From NCBI GenBank assembly GCA_947495795.1, contig CANMAI010000006.1, positions 62,001 through 126,000 of the forward strand: a stretch of DNA of 64,000 nucleotides, in the 5' to 3' direction. This DNA is from an uncultured Paracoccaceae bacterium. GTDB taxonomy: Bacteria; Pseudomonadota; Alphaproteobacteria; Rhodobacterales; Rhodobacteraceae. Under the pieces are notes generated by a model that saw only the letters and a program-made list of their open reading frames with translations, made no database searches and had not been told where the DNA came from. Below are positions 1 to 9,020 of this stretch, one piece after another. The position numbers and the translations under genes are program-made. Every line of letters starts with the position of its first letter. Position 1 is the first letter of the stretch.

Positions 1-1
1 C

Positions 2-622
2 TTCCACCGCATAGAAGCCCGCCTCGACGGGCGGCCGAGCTCAATCATCGTCGACGAGGGCTGGCTCGCTTTGGACGACGCAACCTTTGGCTCGCAACTG
101 CGCGAATGGCTGAAGACGCTCCGAAAGAAGAACGCCAGCGTGATCTTTGCCACGCAATCGCTCGCCGACATCGAGGGCTCCGGCATCGCGCCTGCCATCG
201 TGGAGAGCTGCCCGACGCGCATCTTCCTACCCAACGAGCGCGCTTTCGAGCCGCAGATCGCCGCCACCTATCGCAGTTTCGGGCTCAACGACCGGCAGGT
301 CGAAATCATCGCAAGGGCGACGCCCAAACGCGACTACTACTGCCAGTCGCGCCGCGGCAACCGGCTGTTTGCGCTTGGTTTGGGCGAGGTCGCGCTGGCC
401 TTCACCGCGGCGTCTTCCAAATCCGATCACGCCGCCATTGACGCGATCCTCGACGAGCATGGGCGGGACAGCTTCGCCGCCGCATGGCTCGCCCGCCGCG
501 ATCTTGGCTGGGCGACCGAGCTGCTCGGCCCGTCCGATGCCGTGATCGAGGCTGCCCCATCCCCCACCCCAGACCCCAATGACGACAAGGAGAACACCCA
601 TGTTCAAGACCAACACACGTAA
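2..622 (+). CDS. trbE: TrbE (VirB4-type) conjugal transfer ATPase, C-terminal part, 5' truncated by window edge
   Basis: This is the C-terminal end of the inner-membrane-associated ATPase that powers Trb pilus assembly and DNA transfer. The open frame runs from the first bases of the window, so the visible 206 residues are a fragment. It holds a Walker B-type stretch (IIVDEGWLALDD, near fragment residues 15-26) and the VirB4-like motif FATQSLADI followed by SCPTRIFLPN. The frame ends at TAA 620-622 and overlaps the start of trbJ by 23 bases, as expected for a coupled trb operon. The Walker A motif lies upstream of the window. Confidence 0.93.
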   Translation, partial: FHRIEARLDGRPSSIIVDEGWLALDDATFGSQLREWLKTLRKKNASVIFATQSLADIEGSGIAPAIVESCPTRIFLPNERAFEPQIAATYRSFGLNDRQVEIIARATPKRDYYCQSRRGNRLFALGLGEVALAFTAASSKSDHAAIDAILDEHGRDSFAAAWLARRDLGWATELLGPSDAVIEAAPSPTPDPNDDKENTHVQDQHT

Positions 623-1379
623 ACTCGCCGGGCGCGCCGCCGCAGCCCTGCTGCTGTCGAGTGCGATCGCGCTCACCCCGACCACAGCACCACCAGCCCA
701 TGCGTTCTTTGGCGGTGGATTCGGTGGGATCGTCTACGACCCGACCAACCATGCCGAAAACCTGCTGACAGCCGCACGGACCCTGGAGCAGATCAACAAC
801 CAGATCGCCCAGCTCCAGAACGAGGCGCAGATGCTAGTCAATCAGGCCCGCAATCTCGCGAGCCTGCCTTACTCTTCGCTCTCGCGGCTTCAATCTTCGG
901 TGCAGCAAACACAGCAACTCTTGGGCGAGGCACAACGCATCGCCCATGATGTGGCGACGATCGACGAGGCCTTCACCCAGGATTACGGAGCCGCCGCCGC
1001 GCGGGGCGATTTCGACGACATGATTGCGGGCGCGCAGGACCGCTGGCGCACCTCGGTCGCCGGGTTCGAGGACGCGCTGAAGGTCCAGGCCGGCGTCGTT
1101 GGGAACATCGAGACCGCGCGCACCGAGATGCAGGCGCTTGTGGGCCGCAGCCAAGCGGCCACCGGCGCGCTGCAGGCGACACAGGCGGGCAACCAACTCC
1201 TCGCGCTGCAGAGCCAGCAGATCTCCGATCTAACGGCAGCCATCGCCGCGCAGAACCGGGCGCAATCACTTGAGGCCGCGCGCGTGGCGTCTGCCGAGGC
1301 GCAGGCGCGCGAGAACCTTTCCCGGTTCCTCGACTATGGCTCCGGCTACGAGCCTAACCCCGTGCGAATGTTCCGGTAG
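600..1379 (+). CDS. trbJ: TrbJ, P-type conjugative transfer protein
   Basis: TrbJ is an exported component of the Trb mating-pair apparatus, counterpart of VirB5. The start at 600 is preferred because AAGGAG lies 7-12 bases before it and the N-terminus then becomes a clean Sec signal (positive start, alanine/leucine core, AHA cleavage near residue 35). The mature part carries the family's VYDPTNHAENLLTAARTLEQ stretch and long glutamine- and alanine-rich helices predicted to coil. The 259-residue length fits the family. It lies between trbE and the trbK-like gene. Confidence 0.92.
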   Translation: MFKTNTRKLAGRAAAALLLSSAIALTPTTAPPAHAFFGGGFGGIVYDPTNHAENLLTAARTLEQINNQIAQLQNEAQMLVNQARNLASLPYSSLSRLQSSVQQTQQLLGEAQRIAHDVATIDEAFTQDYGAAAARGDFDDMIAGAQDRWRTSVAGFEDALKVQAGVVGNIETARTEMQALVGRSQAATGALQATQAGNQLLALQSQQISDLTAAIAAQNRAQSLEAARVASAEAQARENLSRFLDYGSGYEPNPVRMFR

Positions 1380-1385
1380 GCGGCC

Positions 1386-1664
1386 ATGAAACTGACCGCC
1401 GAGACCATCCTCAAGGGGATCGCCATCGCCATGGGCGCGGGAGCCGCGCTCATGGTCGCGATCGAGTTCCAGACCGCTCTTGAGGCGGAGCGGTCCGAAG
1501 GACCGGCGGCCGTGATCTCAGACGATCCGCTGCGGGCGACGCTGCAGCGTTGCCGGACGCTGACCCCGGAGGAATTGGAGACCGACACGACCTGCCAAGC
1601 GGCTTGGGAAGAGAATCGGCGGCGCTTCTTCGGTCTCACATCCGACGATCAGGAAACGGAGTAG
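1386..1664 (+). CDS. trbK: Putative entry exclusion protein, TrbK-alt type
   Basis: This is a 92-residue protein with one N-terminal hydrophobic segment (about residues 8-27) and a charged C-terminal domain with two cysteines (CRTLTPEELETDTTCQAAW). Small proteins of this form at this position in alphaproteobacterial trb operons are annotated as TrbK-alt, thought to block redundant entry of the same element. The identification rests on position and pattern. Entry-exclusion activity is an inference. It lies 6 bases after trbJ and 3 bases before trbL. Confidence 0.78.
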   Translation: MKLTAETILKGIAIAMGAGAALMVAIEFQTALEAERSEGPAAVISDDPLRATLQRCRTLTPEELETDTTCQAAWEENRRRFFGLTSDDQETE

Positions 1665-1667
1665 GCC

Positions 1668-2957
1668 ATGGGCGATGTCGGCGTCATCGATCGGTTCCTC
1701 GAGGTCTTCACCACCTATATCGACAGCGGCTTCGGGCTGCTCGGCGGCGATGTCGCCTTCCTCGCCACCACGCTGATCGTTATCGACGTCACCCTTGCAG
1801 CACTCTTCTGGGCCTGGGGCGCCGATGACGACATCATCGGGCGGCTCGTCAAGAAAACCCTCTTTGTTGGCGTCTTCGCCTATATCATCAGCAATTGGAA
1901 CACGCTCGCGCGGATCATCTTTGAGAGCTTCGCCGGACTGGGTCTTGTCGCCACCGGCGGCGCTCTTGGTGCGGGCGAGCTGCTGCAGCCCGGACGCATC
2001 GCGGCAGTCGGCCTCGAGGCCGGTCAGCCGATCCTCGAATCCGTCGCAGACCTGATGGGCTTCGTCGCCTTCTTCGACAACTTCATCCAGATCATGATCC
2101 TGCTCTTCGCCTGGATCGTGGTGCTGCTGTCCTTCTTCATCCTCGCGATCCAGCTCTTCGTCACCCTCATCGAGTTCAAGCTGGCGACCCTCGCAGGCTT
2201 CATCCTCGTCCCATTTGGCCTCTTCAACAAGACCGCCTTCATGGCCGAACGCGTGCTTGGCCTCGTCATCTCCTCGGGCGTCAAGGTGCTCGTACTGGCC
2301 GTCATCGTCGGCATCGGCTCGACAATCTTTAGCGAGTTCACCACAGGCTTCGTCGGCGAACCAACCATCGGCGACGCCATGGCCGTCGTGCTGGCGGCCC
2401 TCTCCATCCTCGCGCTCGGCATCTTCGGCCCAGGCATCGCCAATGGCATCGTCTCTGGCGGTCCGCAGCTTGGTGCTGGGGCCGCCGTTGGTGCGGGTTT
2501 GGCCGCAGGCGGTGTCGTCGCCGGAGGCCTCGCGGGTGCGAAGATGGCTGGTGCTGTCGGAGGCGCAGCCTTGCGTGGCGGTTCTGCTGTCGCGGGCGGT
2601 GCCTCCACCGCGTTCAAAATCGGTGCTGCATCGGGAACGACGACTGCCGGAAAAGCCGCAGGCGGCATGGCGGCCGTCGGACAGGCTGGAGCATCGACCG
2701 CCATTAGTCCGCTTAAGCGTGCTGTCGGCGACAGCTATCGCTCCGGCTCGCGCGCCGCCTTCGAGGCCACCGGCGGCAAGTTCAGCAATTCCCCAAGCTC
2801 AATGCCAACCCCTGCCAATGACGGTCCGCCCGCCTGGGCGCGTCGCATGAAGCGCCAGCAATCATTGCACCACGGCGCCATGACCACTGCCCACGCGCTG
2901 CGCTCAGGCGATGGCGGCGGTGCGGGCACATCCATCAGCCTTTCGGAGAGATCATGA
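1668..2957 (+). CDS. trbL: TrbL, P-type conjugative transfer inner-membrane protein
   Basis: TrbL is the polytopic inner-membrane component of the Trb channel (VirB6-like). The first 280 residues contain about six hydrophobic segments, including the FILAIQLFVTLIEFKLATLAG region typical of TrbL/VirB6. The last 150 residues are a glycine- and alanine-rich tail that ends polar and is probably cytoplasmic. The length (429 residues) is normal. Its TGA overlaps the trbF start by 4 bases, so translation is likely coupled. Confidence 0.92.
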   Translation: MGDVGVIDRFLEVFTTYIDSGFGLLGGDVAFLATTLIVIDVTLAALFWAWGADDDIIGRLVKKTLFVGVFAYIISNWNTLARIIFESFAGLGLVATGGALGAGELLQPGRIAAVGLEAGQPILESVADLMGFVAFFDNFIQIMILLFAWIVVLLSFFILAIQLFVTLIEFKLATLAGFILVPFGLFNKTAFMAERVLGLVISSGVKVLVLAVIVGIGSTIFSEFTTGFVGEPTIGDAMAVVLAALSILALGIFGPGIANGIVSGGPQLGAGAAVGAGLAAGGVVAGGLAGAKMAGAVGGAALRGGSAVAGGASTAFKIGAASGTTTAGKAAGGMAAVGQAGASTAISPLKRAVGDSYRSGSRAAFEATGGKFSNSPSSMPTPANDGPPAWARRMKRQQSLHHGAMTTAHALRSGDGGGAGTSISLSERS

Positions 2958-3640
2958 GATTCAAGCGACCGAGCGTGCGATACGCCAAGACCGCCGAACC
3001 CGTCACACCGTACCAGAAGGCCGCCCAGGTCTGGGACGAACGGATGGGCTCCGCCCGCGTCCAGGCGCGCAACTGGCGGCTTATGGCGATTGGCTGTCTC
3101 GCCACCACCGCGACCTTCGGCCTCGCCCTGGTCTGGCAGTCAACGCAAGGAACCATCGTGCCTTATGTGGTCGAGGTCGACCGGCTCGGCGCAGCGCAGG
3201 CCGTCGCACCCGCCACGGCAAACTATCGTCCGTCCGATCCGCAGATCGCCTTCCACCTCGCACGCTTCATCGAGAACGTCCGCCAGGTTCCCGCCGACCC
3301 GATCGTGCTCCGCCAAAATTGGCTACGCGCTTACGACTTCACCACCGACCGAGGCTCCGTCGCGCTCAACGACTTCGCCCGCGAGAACGACCCCTTCGCC
3401 CGGGTCGGCGAGGTACAGGTCACCGCCGAGATTTCGAGCGTCATACGTGCCTCCGACAACAGCTTCCGCGTCGCCTGGACTGAACGTCGCTACGTCAACG
3501 GCCAGCTCTCCGGCACCGAACGCTGGACCGGCATTCTCTCCGTTGTCGTCCAGCCGCCCCGCGACGCGGAGCGCCTTCGCAAGAACCCTCTCGGCGTCTT
3601 CGTCCACGCCATTAACTGGTCACGGGAGAACGCCCAATGA
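2954..3640 (+). CDS. trbF: TrbF, conjugal transfer protein (VirB8-like)
   Basis: TrbF is a bitopic inner-membrane scaffold of the mating channel. A short cytoplasmic N-terminus with the stretch TPYQKAAQVWDERMG is followed by one membrane segment (about residues 36-55) and a periplasmic VirB8-like NTF2-fold domain containing WTERRYVNG and a C-terminal NPLGVFV. The length (228 residues) is standard. ATGA-type overlaps with trbL and trbG support operon coupling. Confidence 0.93.
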   Translation: MRFKRPSVRYAKTAEPVTPYQKAAQVWDERMGSARVQARNWRLMAIGCLATTATFGLALVWQSTQGTIVPYVVEVDRLGAAQAVAPATANYRPSDPQIAFHLARFIENVRQVPADPIVLRQNWLRAYDFTTDRGSVALNDFARENDPFARVGEVQVTAEISSVIRASDNSFRVAWTERRYVNGQLSGTERWTGILSVVVQPPRDAERLRKNPLGVFVHAINWSRENAQ

Positions 3641-4677
3641 CAAACGCAGTTTGTTCGACACGTCTATTCGCAACCGTCGCATCCCTTACAATCCTGAGCG
3701 GCTGCGCCACCTTCAAGCCGCCCGAAATCAGCTACGATGATCCTGTCGCCGCGACGTTGGTTGCAGACCCGACCGGACCCGTTCGGATCGTCGAACGGCC
3801 CGAACCCTTGCCACTTCCCGGCCAGCTCATGCGGGTCGATGCGGATGATCGGCCTGAAGAAGCGACAGAGCCGACCGATCGTGTCACCAATGCGAACGCC
3901 GCTGCACGGATCGAACCGGTGCGCGACGGCTTCATCAACGCGGTCCAGCTCTATCCCTACAGCTCCGGCGCGCTGTATCAGGTCTATACCTCGCCCGGGC
4001 AAGTAACGGACATCGCCCTGCAGGCAGGCGAAAGCCTCGTCGGGTCCGGTCCGATCGCGGCAGGTGACACGGCGCGCTGGATCATCGGCGACACCGAGAG
4101 CGGTTCGGGCGACAGCCGCCGCATTCATGTGCTCGTGAAGCCGACGCGGCCCGACCTCGTGACCAATCTAGTCATCAACACCGACCGGCGCACCTACCAC
4201 CTCGAACTACGTGCCACGCCGCAAGCCTATATGGCCTCGGTCTCATGGCAATACCCCGAAGATGAACTGATCGCGCTTCGTCGTCAGAACAATCGCGCCG
4301 AGGCAAGCCTTCCGATCGGGCGCAATGTCGATCTCGACGATCTCAATTTCCGCTACCGGATCACCGGCGACCGCGCGCCCTGGCGGCCGCGCCGCGCTTT
4401 CGACGACGGGCGGCAGGTCTTCATCGAGTTCCCGCGGGGGATCGGCCAGGGTGAGATGCCGCCGCTCTTCGTCATCGGCCCGGAAGGAGAGGGCCAGCTG
4501 GTGAATTACCGGATCCGCCGCAACTACATCATCGTCGATCGGCTCTTCGCCGCCGCCGAGTTGCGCCTCGGCGATCGCCAGCGCGTCGTCCGGATCGTCC
4601 GGACCGACGGTGTGCGCCGGAGTGCGCAGCGGGAGGAGCGTATAGTCTCCGCATGGCGCCAGGACGATGACCGGTGA
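3637..4677 (+). CDS. trbG: TrbG, P-type conjugative transfer lipoprotein (VirB9-like)
   Basis: TrbG is an outer-membrane-complex component of the Trb channel. It has a lipoprotein signal with lipobox L-S-G-C (Cys about residue 23), which suggests membrane anchoring by lipidation. The VirB9/TrbG core is visible as VQLYPYSSGALYQVY, then a C-terminal domain with LNFRYRITGD and WRPRRAFDDGRQVFIEFP. The 346-residue length is near normal. It overlaps trbF and trbI by 4 bases each. Confidence 0.93.
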   Translation: MTNAVCSTRLFATVASLTILSGCATFKPPEISYDDPVAATLVADPTGPVRIVERPEPLPLPGQLMRVDADDRPEEATEPTDRVTNANAAARIEPVRDGFINAVQLYPYSSGALYQVYTSPGQVTDIALQAGESLVGSGPIAAGDTARWIIGDTESGSGDSRRIHVLVKPTRPDLVTNLVINTDRRTYHLELRATPQAYMASVSWQYPEDELIALRRQNNRAEASLPIGRNVDLDDLNFRYRITGDRAPWRPRRAFDDGRQVFIEFPRGIGQGEMPPLFVIGPEGEGQLVNYRIRRNYIIVDRLFAAAELRLGDRQRVVRIVRTDGVRRSAQREERIVSAWRQDDDR

Positions 4678-5906
4678 GCGACATGAGTGATCGTGAAGCA
4701 GACCGGAATGAGGATGGCGGCGAAACCGCGCCGCGGTCCGAGCAGGAGATCGCCAAGGACCTGCGGCTGCGCCCGGACCCGCCGCGCGTGATGAGACTAT
4801 CGCGTAGAGCGATCACGGTCATCACCGTGGCGGGCGGGCTGGGGATCGGTGCAATCCTGATCGTCGCGCTTCAAGGCCCAGATCGGGGGGACAGGCCTTC
4901 GGAGCTTTTCTCCACCGAGCGTGTGCAGGAGGCGGAGGGCCTATCGCGACTGCCACGAGACTATGGATCGATCCCGCAGCTTGGGCCGCCGCTGCCGGGC
5001 GAGCTGGGTCGTCCAGTCTTGTCCGCCCAGCGGCGCGGTGAGGCAGTGCCGGTCGTGCCCGCCACCGGACCCGCCGTCGATCCGGTCGGACAGCTGCGGC
5101 TCCAGGAGGCAGAGGCCGCACGGCTCGCGACGCTCTTTGCCGATGCGCAGACCACCGGTGCTGCGGCCACCTCTCAACCGGCAAGGCCAGGGCCACCGCA
5201 AACTTCGGGATTACAGGGGCTCTTTCCGACCGCAACGGGAGCGACGGATCGACCCGATGCTGTCGATCGCCGTGAAGCGTTTCTGGACAGAGAGGTCGAT
5301 CGCCGCACGACGGCGGCAGATCGCTCGCAGCCGCCAGCAAGCCCCTACATCCTGCAGGCTGGGTCCGTGATCGAGGCCGCACTGCTCACTGGTTTGCGGT
5401 CCGATCTGCCGGGTCAAATCAGCGCCCAGGTTACCGCCAATGTCTATGACAGCCCAACCGGACAGTTCCTCCTTATCCCGCAAGGAGCGCGGCTCCTCGG
5501 AGAATATGACAGCCGTGTCGCGACAGGCCAGCGCCGCCTCCTGCTCGCCTGGACCCGGCTCATTCTGCCGGATGGGCACTCGATCGTCCTAGAACGCGAA
5601 CCCGGTACGGATGGGGCAGGCTATGCGGGTCTCGAAGATGCCGTCGACAATCATTGGGGATCAGTCTTTCTCGCCGCAGGTCTGGCTACGATTCTCAATA
5701 TCGGTCTCGAAAGCGGTGAAGACGATGGCGACGAGATCGCCGAGGCCATCCGCGACGGCACTCAGGACACCATCGGACGCGCAGGCGAAGGCATCGTCCA
5801 ACGCCAACTCGGTATCCCACCGACACTCACGATCCGTCCGGGATTTCCGGTGCGTGTGATGGTCACGCGCGATCTGGTTCTCGAGCCACAAGGAGCTGCC
5901 CAATGA
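4674..5906 (+). CDS. trbI: TrbI, conjugal transfer protein (VirB10-like)
   Basis: TrbI spans the envelope and links the inner-membrane ATPases to the outer-membrane pore. A cytoplasmic N-terminus of about 42 residues is followed by one membrane segment (about 43-64), a proline-rich periplasmic linker, and a VirB10 domain from about residue 220 that starts SPYILQAGSVIEAAL and continues with the family's VYDSPTG...LLIPQGARLLGEYDS stretch. The start at 4674 is a GTG that overlaps trbG by 4 bases; an ATG at 4683 is the alternative. Confidence 0.93.
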   Translation: MSDMSDREADRNEDGGETAPRSEQEIAKDLRLRPDPPRVMRLSRRAITVITVAGGLGIGAILIVALQGPDRGDRPSELFSTERVQEAEGLSRLPRDYGSIPQLGPPLPGELGRPVLSAQRRGEAVPVVPATGPAVDPVGQLRLQEAEAARLATLFADAQTTGAAATSQPARPGPPQTSGLQGLFPTATGATDRPDAVDRREAFLDREVDRRTTAADRSQPPASPYILQAGSVIEAALLTGLRSDLPGQISAQVTANVYDSPTGQFLLIPQGARLLGEYDSRVATGQRRLLLAWTRLILPDGHSIVLEREPGTDGAGYAGLEDAVDNHWGSVFLAAGLATILNIGLESGEDDGDEIAEAIRDGTQDTIGRAGEGIVQRQLGIPPTLTIRPGFPVRVMVTRDLVLEPQGAAQ

Positions 5907-6151
5907 CAAAGCTGAAGCTCGGCAATATCCGGGACGACAAGCCTGTGAAGCTGACCATAGAACTGCCCGCGCAGGTTCATCGCGACCTGACCGCTTATGC
6001 GGAGATCCTCGAGGTTGAAAACGGCGAGAGATTGGAGCCCGCTAAGCTGGTCGCGCCGATGCTGGAGCGCTTCATGAAGACAGACCGCGGGTTTGCCAAA
6101 CTCAGGAAAGAGCACCGTTCCGTTTCGCCTCGATCCGAGCAAGAGAGATAA
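5903..6151 (+). CDS. DUF2274 domain protein, last gene of the trb operon
   Basis: This is an 82-residue protein beginning MTKLKLGNIRDDKPVKL, a recognisable DUF2274 start. Such proteins regularly close trb operons of alphaproteobacterial conjugative elements. The middle (LPAQVHRDLTAYAEILE) could form a ribbon-helix-helix-like fold, so a DNA-binding or regulatory role is possible but unproven. It overlaps trbI by 4 bases. Its last 50 bases are also the 3' end of the convergent LysR gene. Confidence 0.85.
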   Translation: MTKLKLGNIRDDKPVKLTIELPAQVHRDLTAYAEILEVENGERLEPAKLVAPMLERFMKTDRGFAKLRKEHRSVSPRSEQER

Positions 6152-7058
6152 ACCGGCGAAGCGCCGGGTTGTCGTTCTCGGGACGCCACGTAAGCGAGAA
6201 AGGTATGGACTCCTCTTGGTCGCCGACACGTATAAAAATCACATTGGGGTACGACACGCCACGCCAATGATCGGCGACTAGACTCACTCCGATACCCAGT
6301 CCAACCAAGGTCATGATGCCTTCCCGACCAAGTCGATGACGTCTAACATCAGCAGATTGTCCAAGAGCGCTTGTGCGCTTCACAATGTATTCGTGAATCT
6401 CAGGGCCAGGTTCATCGCTGCTTACTACAAAGCGGCAGTTGCGAACATCATTCCACGACAGCAGAGAACGTTTTGCCAAAGGATGATCCGCGGCAATGGC
6501 AAGAAATATCGGTTCCTGTGCAAATTGAAATCCATCTCCAACCTCTGGCGAATGTAAGCCAGCAGCGATAACCAAATCGAGGCGGCGATGGCTCAATAGG
6601 GCATTTAGTTCACTTCGATCGGCCTCAGTCCAACACACTTCTACGTCAGAATGATTTTCGATAAACTGTTTAAAGAGCCGTCGGACCGGGCCGCGGGACA
6701 TTGAGGCAATCAGACCAACGCAAAGATGCCCATTCCCTGCAACGCCTGCCGTTTGCGCCGCTTCAACCGCCATATCGATGTCTCGCAAAACGAACCTTGC
6801 CCTTTGCGAAAATCTTGCTCCTGCAGGTGTCAATCGCGCTCCAGTAGATCTTCGCTCAAATAACGAAACGCCAAGCAGCTCTTCAATGCTTTGAATTCGA
6901 CGACTGACCGCTGACTGGCCCAAATTTACTATGTTTGCTGCTTTCCGAAAGCTTCCGCTTTCCGCCACTGCTAGCATAACTTCCAAGTCGCGGTAACTGA
7001 TGTGCGTTGCCAATGCCTTTGGGACGCAATCTCCATCGCCGGACCCGTTGGACGCCAT
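6102..7058 (-). CDS. LysR-family transcriptional regulator
   Basis: This is a 318-residue LysR-type regulator. The N-terminal winged helix-turn-helix (about residues 18-78) contains SGSFRKAANIVNLGQSAVSRRIQSIE. The effector-binding domain follows, with LCVGLIASMSRGPVRRLF near its start and a VGLGIGVSLVADHW stretch near the end. Its ATG overlaps the TAA of the upstream lactonase-type gene by one base, so it ends the - strand cargo operon. Its 3' end overlaps the DUF2274 gene by 50 bases in antisense. It may control either the cargo or the transfer genes; the sequence does not decide. Confidence 0.9.
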   Translation of the reverse strand: MASNGSGDGDCVPKALATHISYRDLEVMLAVAESGSFRKAANIVNLGQSAVSRRIQSIEELLGVSLFERRSTGARLTPAGARFSQRARFVLRDIDMAVEAAQTAGVAGNGHLCVGLIASMSRGPVRRLFKQFIENHSDVEVCWTEADRSELNALLSHRRLDLVIAAGLHSPEVGDGFQFAQEPIFLAIAADHPLAKRSLLSWNDVRNCRFVVSSDEPGPEIHEYIVKRTSALGQSADVRRHRLGREGIMTLVGLGIGVSLVADHWRGVSYPNVIFIRVGDQEESIPFSLTWRPENDNPALRRFISLARIEAKRNGALS

Positions 7059-8017
7059 TATTCGAACTCAAGGCGCATAAGCCGACCGCCGTTGGCTATT
7101 TCTCCCAGGCGGTGTCCCGAGGAGCCGAAAACGTAAAGGTCTCCTGCAGAACTGAAGGCAAGGTTGGTAACCGATGAACTGCCGGACGTGTATGATCCCA
7201 GCAACTCGCCCTCCATGCTGACGACGTGGACAACGCCTGCACCGAAATGTGCCACATGGAGATTACCATCGGGGCCTAGCGCCATGCCGTCTGGCTCTGC
7301 TTCGCTATTGGTCCAGGCATTGGGAAAAGACGGTAGCTCGATCAGGGCCTCAGGTGCGCCCAATTCCCCGATATCGCTTATTGGAAAGACAAGGATACGG
7401 TTCGTACCGGACTCGCAAACAAATAGTCGATCACCTGCTGGTGACAGGGCGATACCGTTCGGAAAATCGACGATCCCATCCGAAGCAGTCCTGATTTCGC
7501 CATTTGCATTGACCCTGTAAATTCTCCCCGGCTCGTTCTGCATGAACCGACCAGGATCGGTGAACCAGAAACCGCCATTCGGATCGAGCACCAGATCATT
7601 GGGGGCACGCAAGCGGCGGTTATATTCATCGCTCTCCAGTCTCGCGAGGAGTGTTCCTTCACTCGAAAGATACGCGACCGAGCCAACGTCCTCCTCCACA
7701 TCTGTCGGACCTCGGTCCATTACGACGTGCCTTCCATCCGGCAGGACCTTGTGCCCGTTTGGCGTGACAATCGCATCAGTCCATACCGAGGACGATCCGT
7801 CCGGCTCGATGAGCAAGACCTGGCCTGTAAATGGTTGAGACACAAACAAGCGGCCCTGTTGATCAAACACGACCCCTTCACCAAAGCTCGGCGTCTCTGC
7901 ATAGACTGATACCGTTGATGGCGGCTGCAGTTTTGGTCGTTGGCCTTCATCGGCAGTGGCCTGGGCGGTGCCCAGAACCACTGCCAACAGAGAGGCACAG
8001 ATGATGCGGGAGTTCAT
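7058..8017 (-). CDS. Exported SMP-30/gluconolactonase-family protein
   Basis: This is a six-bladed beta-propeller of the SMP-30/gluconolactonase family, usually Ca2+- or Zn2+-dependent lactone hydrolases. The start at 8017 gives a Sec signal (residues 1 to about 23, ending ATADEG); a longer open frame upstream lacks family similarity. Expected metal ligands can be matched to Glu in SFGEGVVFD, Asn in RAPNDLVLD, Asn in FPNGIALS and Asp in EPDGMALG. Export to the periplasm puts it in the same compartment as the Tat-borne oxidoreductases encoded upstream, so hydrolysis of a lactone made by one of them is a reasonable guess. The substrate is unknown. Confidence 0.87.
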   Translation of the reverse strand: MNSRIICASLLAVVLGTAQATADEGQRPKLQPPSTVSVYAETPSFGEGVVFDQQGRLFVSQPFTGQVLLIEPDGSSSVWTDAIVTPNGHKVLPDGRHVVMDRGPTDVEEDVGSVAYLSSEGTLLARLESDEYNRRLRAPNDLVLDPNGGFWFTDPGRFMQNEPGRIYRVNANGEIRTASDGIVDFPNGIALSPAGDRLFVCESGTNRILVFPISDIGELGAPEALIELPSFPNAWTNSEAEPDGMALGPDGNLHVAHFGAGVVHVVSMEGELLGSYTSGSSSVTNLAFSSAGDLYVFGSSGHRLGEIANGGRLMRLEFE

Positions 8018-8028
8018 CTTCCCGTGCC

Positions 8029-8994
8029 TCAGGCCGTATAACGCGCTGCCGCTCCGGCAGAGACGTCGACGATCGACCCAGTGACCATTCTTGCTGCGTC
8101 GGACGCAAGATAGACATAGGCACCCGCGACGTCCGCAGGCTCCAACAAGCCCTCGTCGAGCGCGTGGTAGTTTGCCTTTAGCCATGTATCTCCTGCCGCG
8201 CGCTGCTCGGCCGTTTGCGGCCCACCGAGACCTGTTCTGACGGCGGTCGGCGCAACGCCATTCACGGTCACGCCGGACTTCCCGACATCGATGGCGACTG
8301 ACTTGATGAGCCCCGCAGTGCCCCACTTGGAGGCGACATAGCCGGGATTGCCGGCATTGCCTTGCCGCGAGAACGTCGACGCGGTCACGATGACGCTGCC
8401 TTGGCCGCGTTCGACCATGCCAGGCAAGGCCGCGCGAAGCGTTCGCGCCGTGCCGAGCGTATTCACTTCTGTCAGGAACTCCCAGTGAAGGTCCCAGGCG
8501 GCCTGATCTTCCACCATCATGTTGGCCATCGTGTTGACACCGGCGTTGGCCACGAGGATGTCGATCGGACCCAATCCACTTTCGGTCTCGGAAATGGCGC
8601 GCTGTTGGTCGGCGAGGCTGCGGATATCTCCTCGGAAGACTTCGAACCGCCGACCAGTGGCCTCCACGCCTTCGCGTGTCCGTGTGAGATCTTCGGCATT
8701 CGCCATCGGGTTGGGGAATCCATCGAAGTCCGCCAGCACATCGTAGACTGCGATGTTGGCACCGGCCTCGGCCATGGCGATGGCTACCGCTTGACCAATA
8801 CCCCGCGCGCCTCCGGTTATGAAGGCCGTTTTGCCAGCGAGAACGCCAGATGCCTCCTGTTGGGTTTGCGCGTGTGCGCTTCGGCCCATAATAGCAGTCG
8901 CTGCCAAGCCGGTGGCGGCTGCTGCACCAGTCGTCAGTGCCGCGCGGCGCGATGGATTTTCGGGATGTTCTTTCGTTTGATTGTCTTCAGTCAT
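8029..8994 (-). CDS. Tat-targeted short-chain dehydrogenase/reductase (SDR), copy 1
   Basis: This is a 321-residue SDR with a twin-arginine signal: S-R-R-A-A-L at about residues 15-20, a hydrophobic alanine/threonine core and cleavage near AHA (42). The mature enzyme has the nucleotide-binding TGGARGIG (about 60-67), VANAG in place of NNAG, a catalytic serine in VTASTFS and the YxxxK pair in GYVASK. The start at 8994 follows AAGGAGGAAAAGCCG; an in-frame start 10 codons upstream is less likely. SDRs are usually cytoplasmic. Export by Tat implies that it folds and binds NAD(P) before transport. Confidence 0.88.
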   Translation of the reverse strand: MTEDNQTKEHPENPSRRAALTTGAAAATGLAATAIMGRSAHAQTQQEASGVLAGKTAFITGGARGIGQAVAIAMAEAGANIAVYDVLADFDGFPNPMANAEDLTRTREGVEATGRRFEVFRGDIRSLADQQRAISETESGLGPIDILVANAGVNTMANMMVEDQAAWDLHWEFLTEVNTLGTARTLRAALPGMVERGQGSVIVTASTFSRQGNAGNPGYVASKWGTAGLIKSVAIDVGKSGVTVNGVAPTAVRTGLGGPQTAEQRAAGDTWLKANYHALDEGLLEPADVAGAYVYLASDAARMVTGSIVDVSAGAAARYTA

Positions 8995-9020
8995 CGGCTT
9001 TTCCTCCTTTTCTCGACAGA

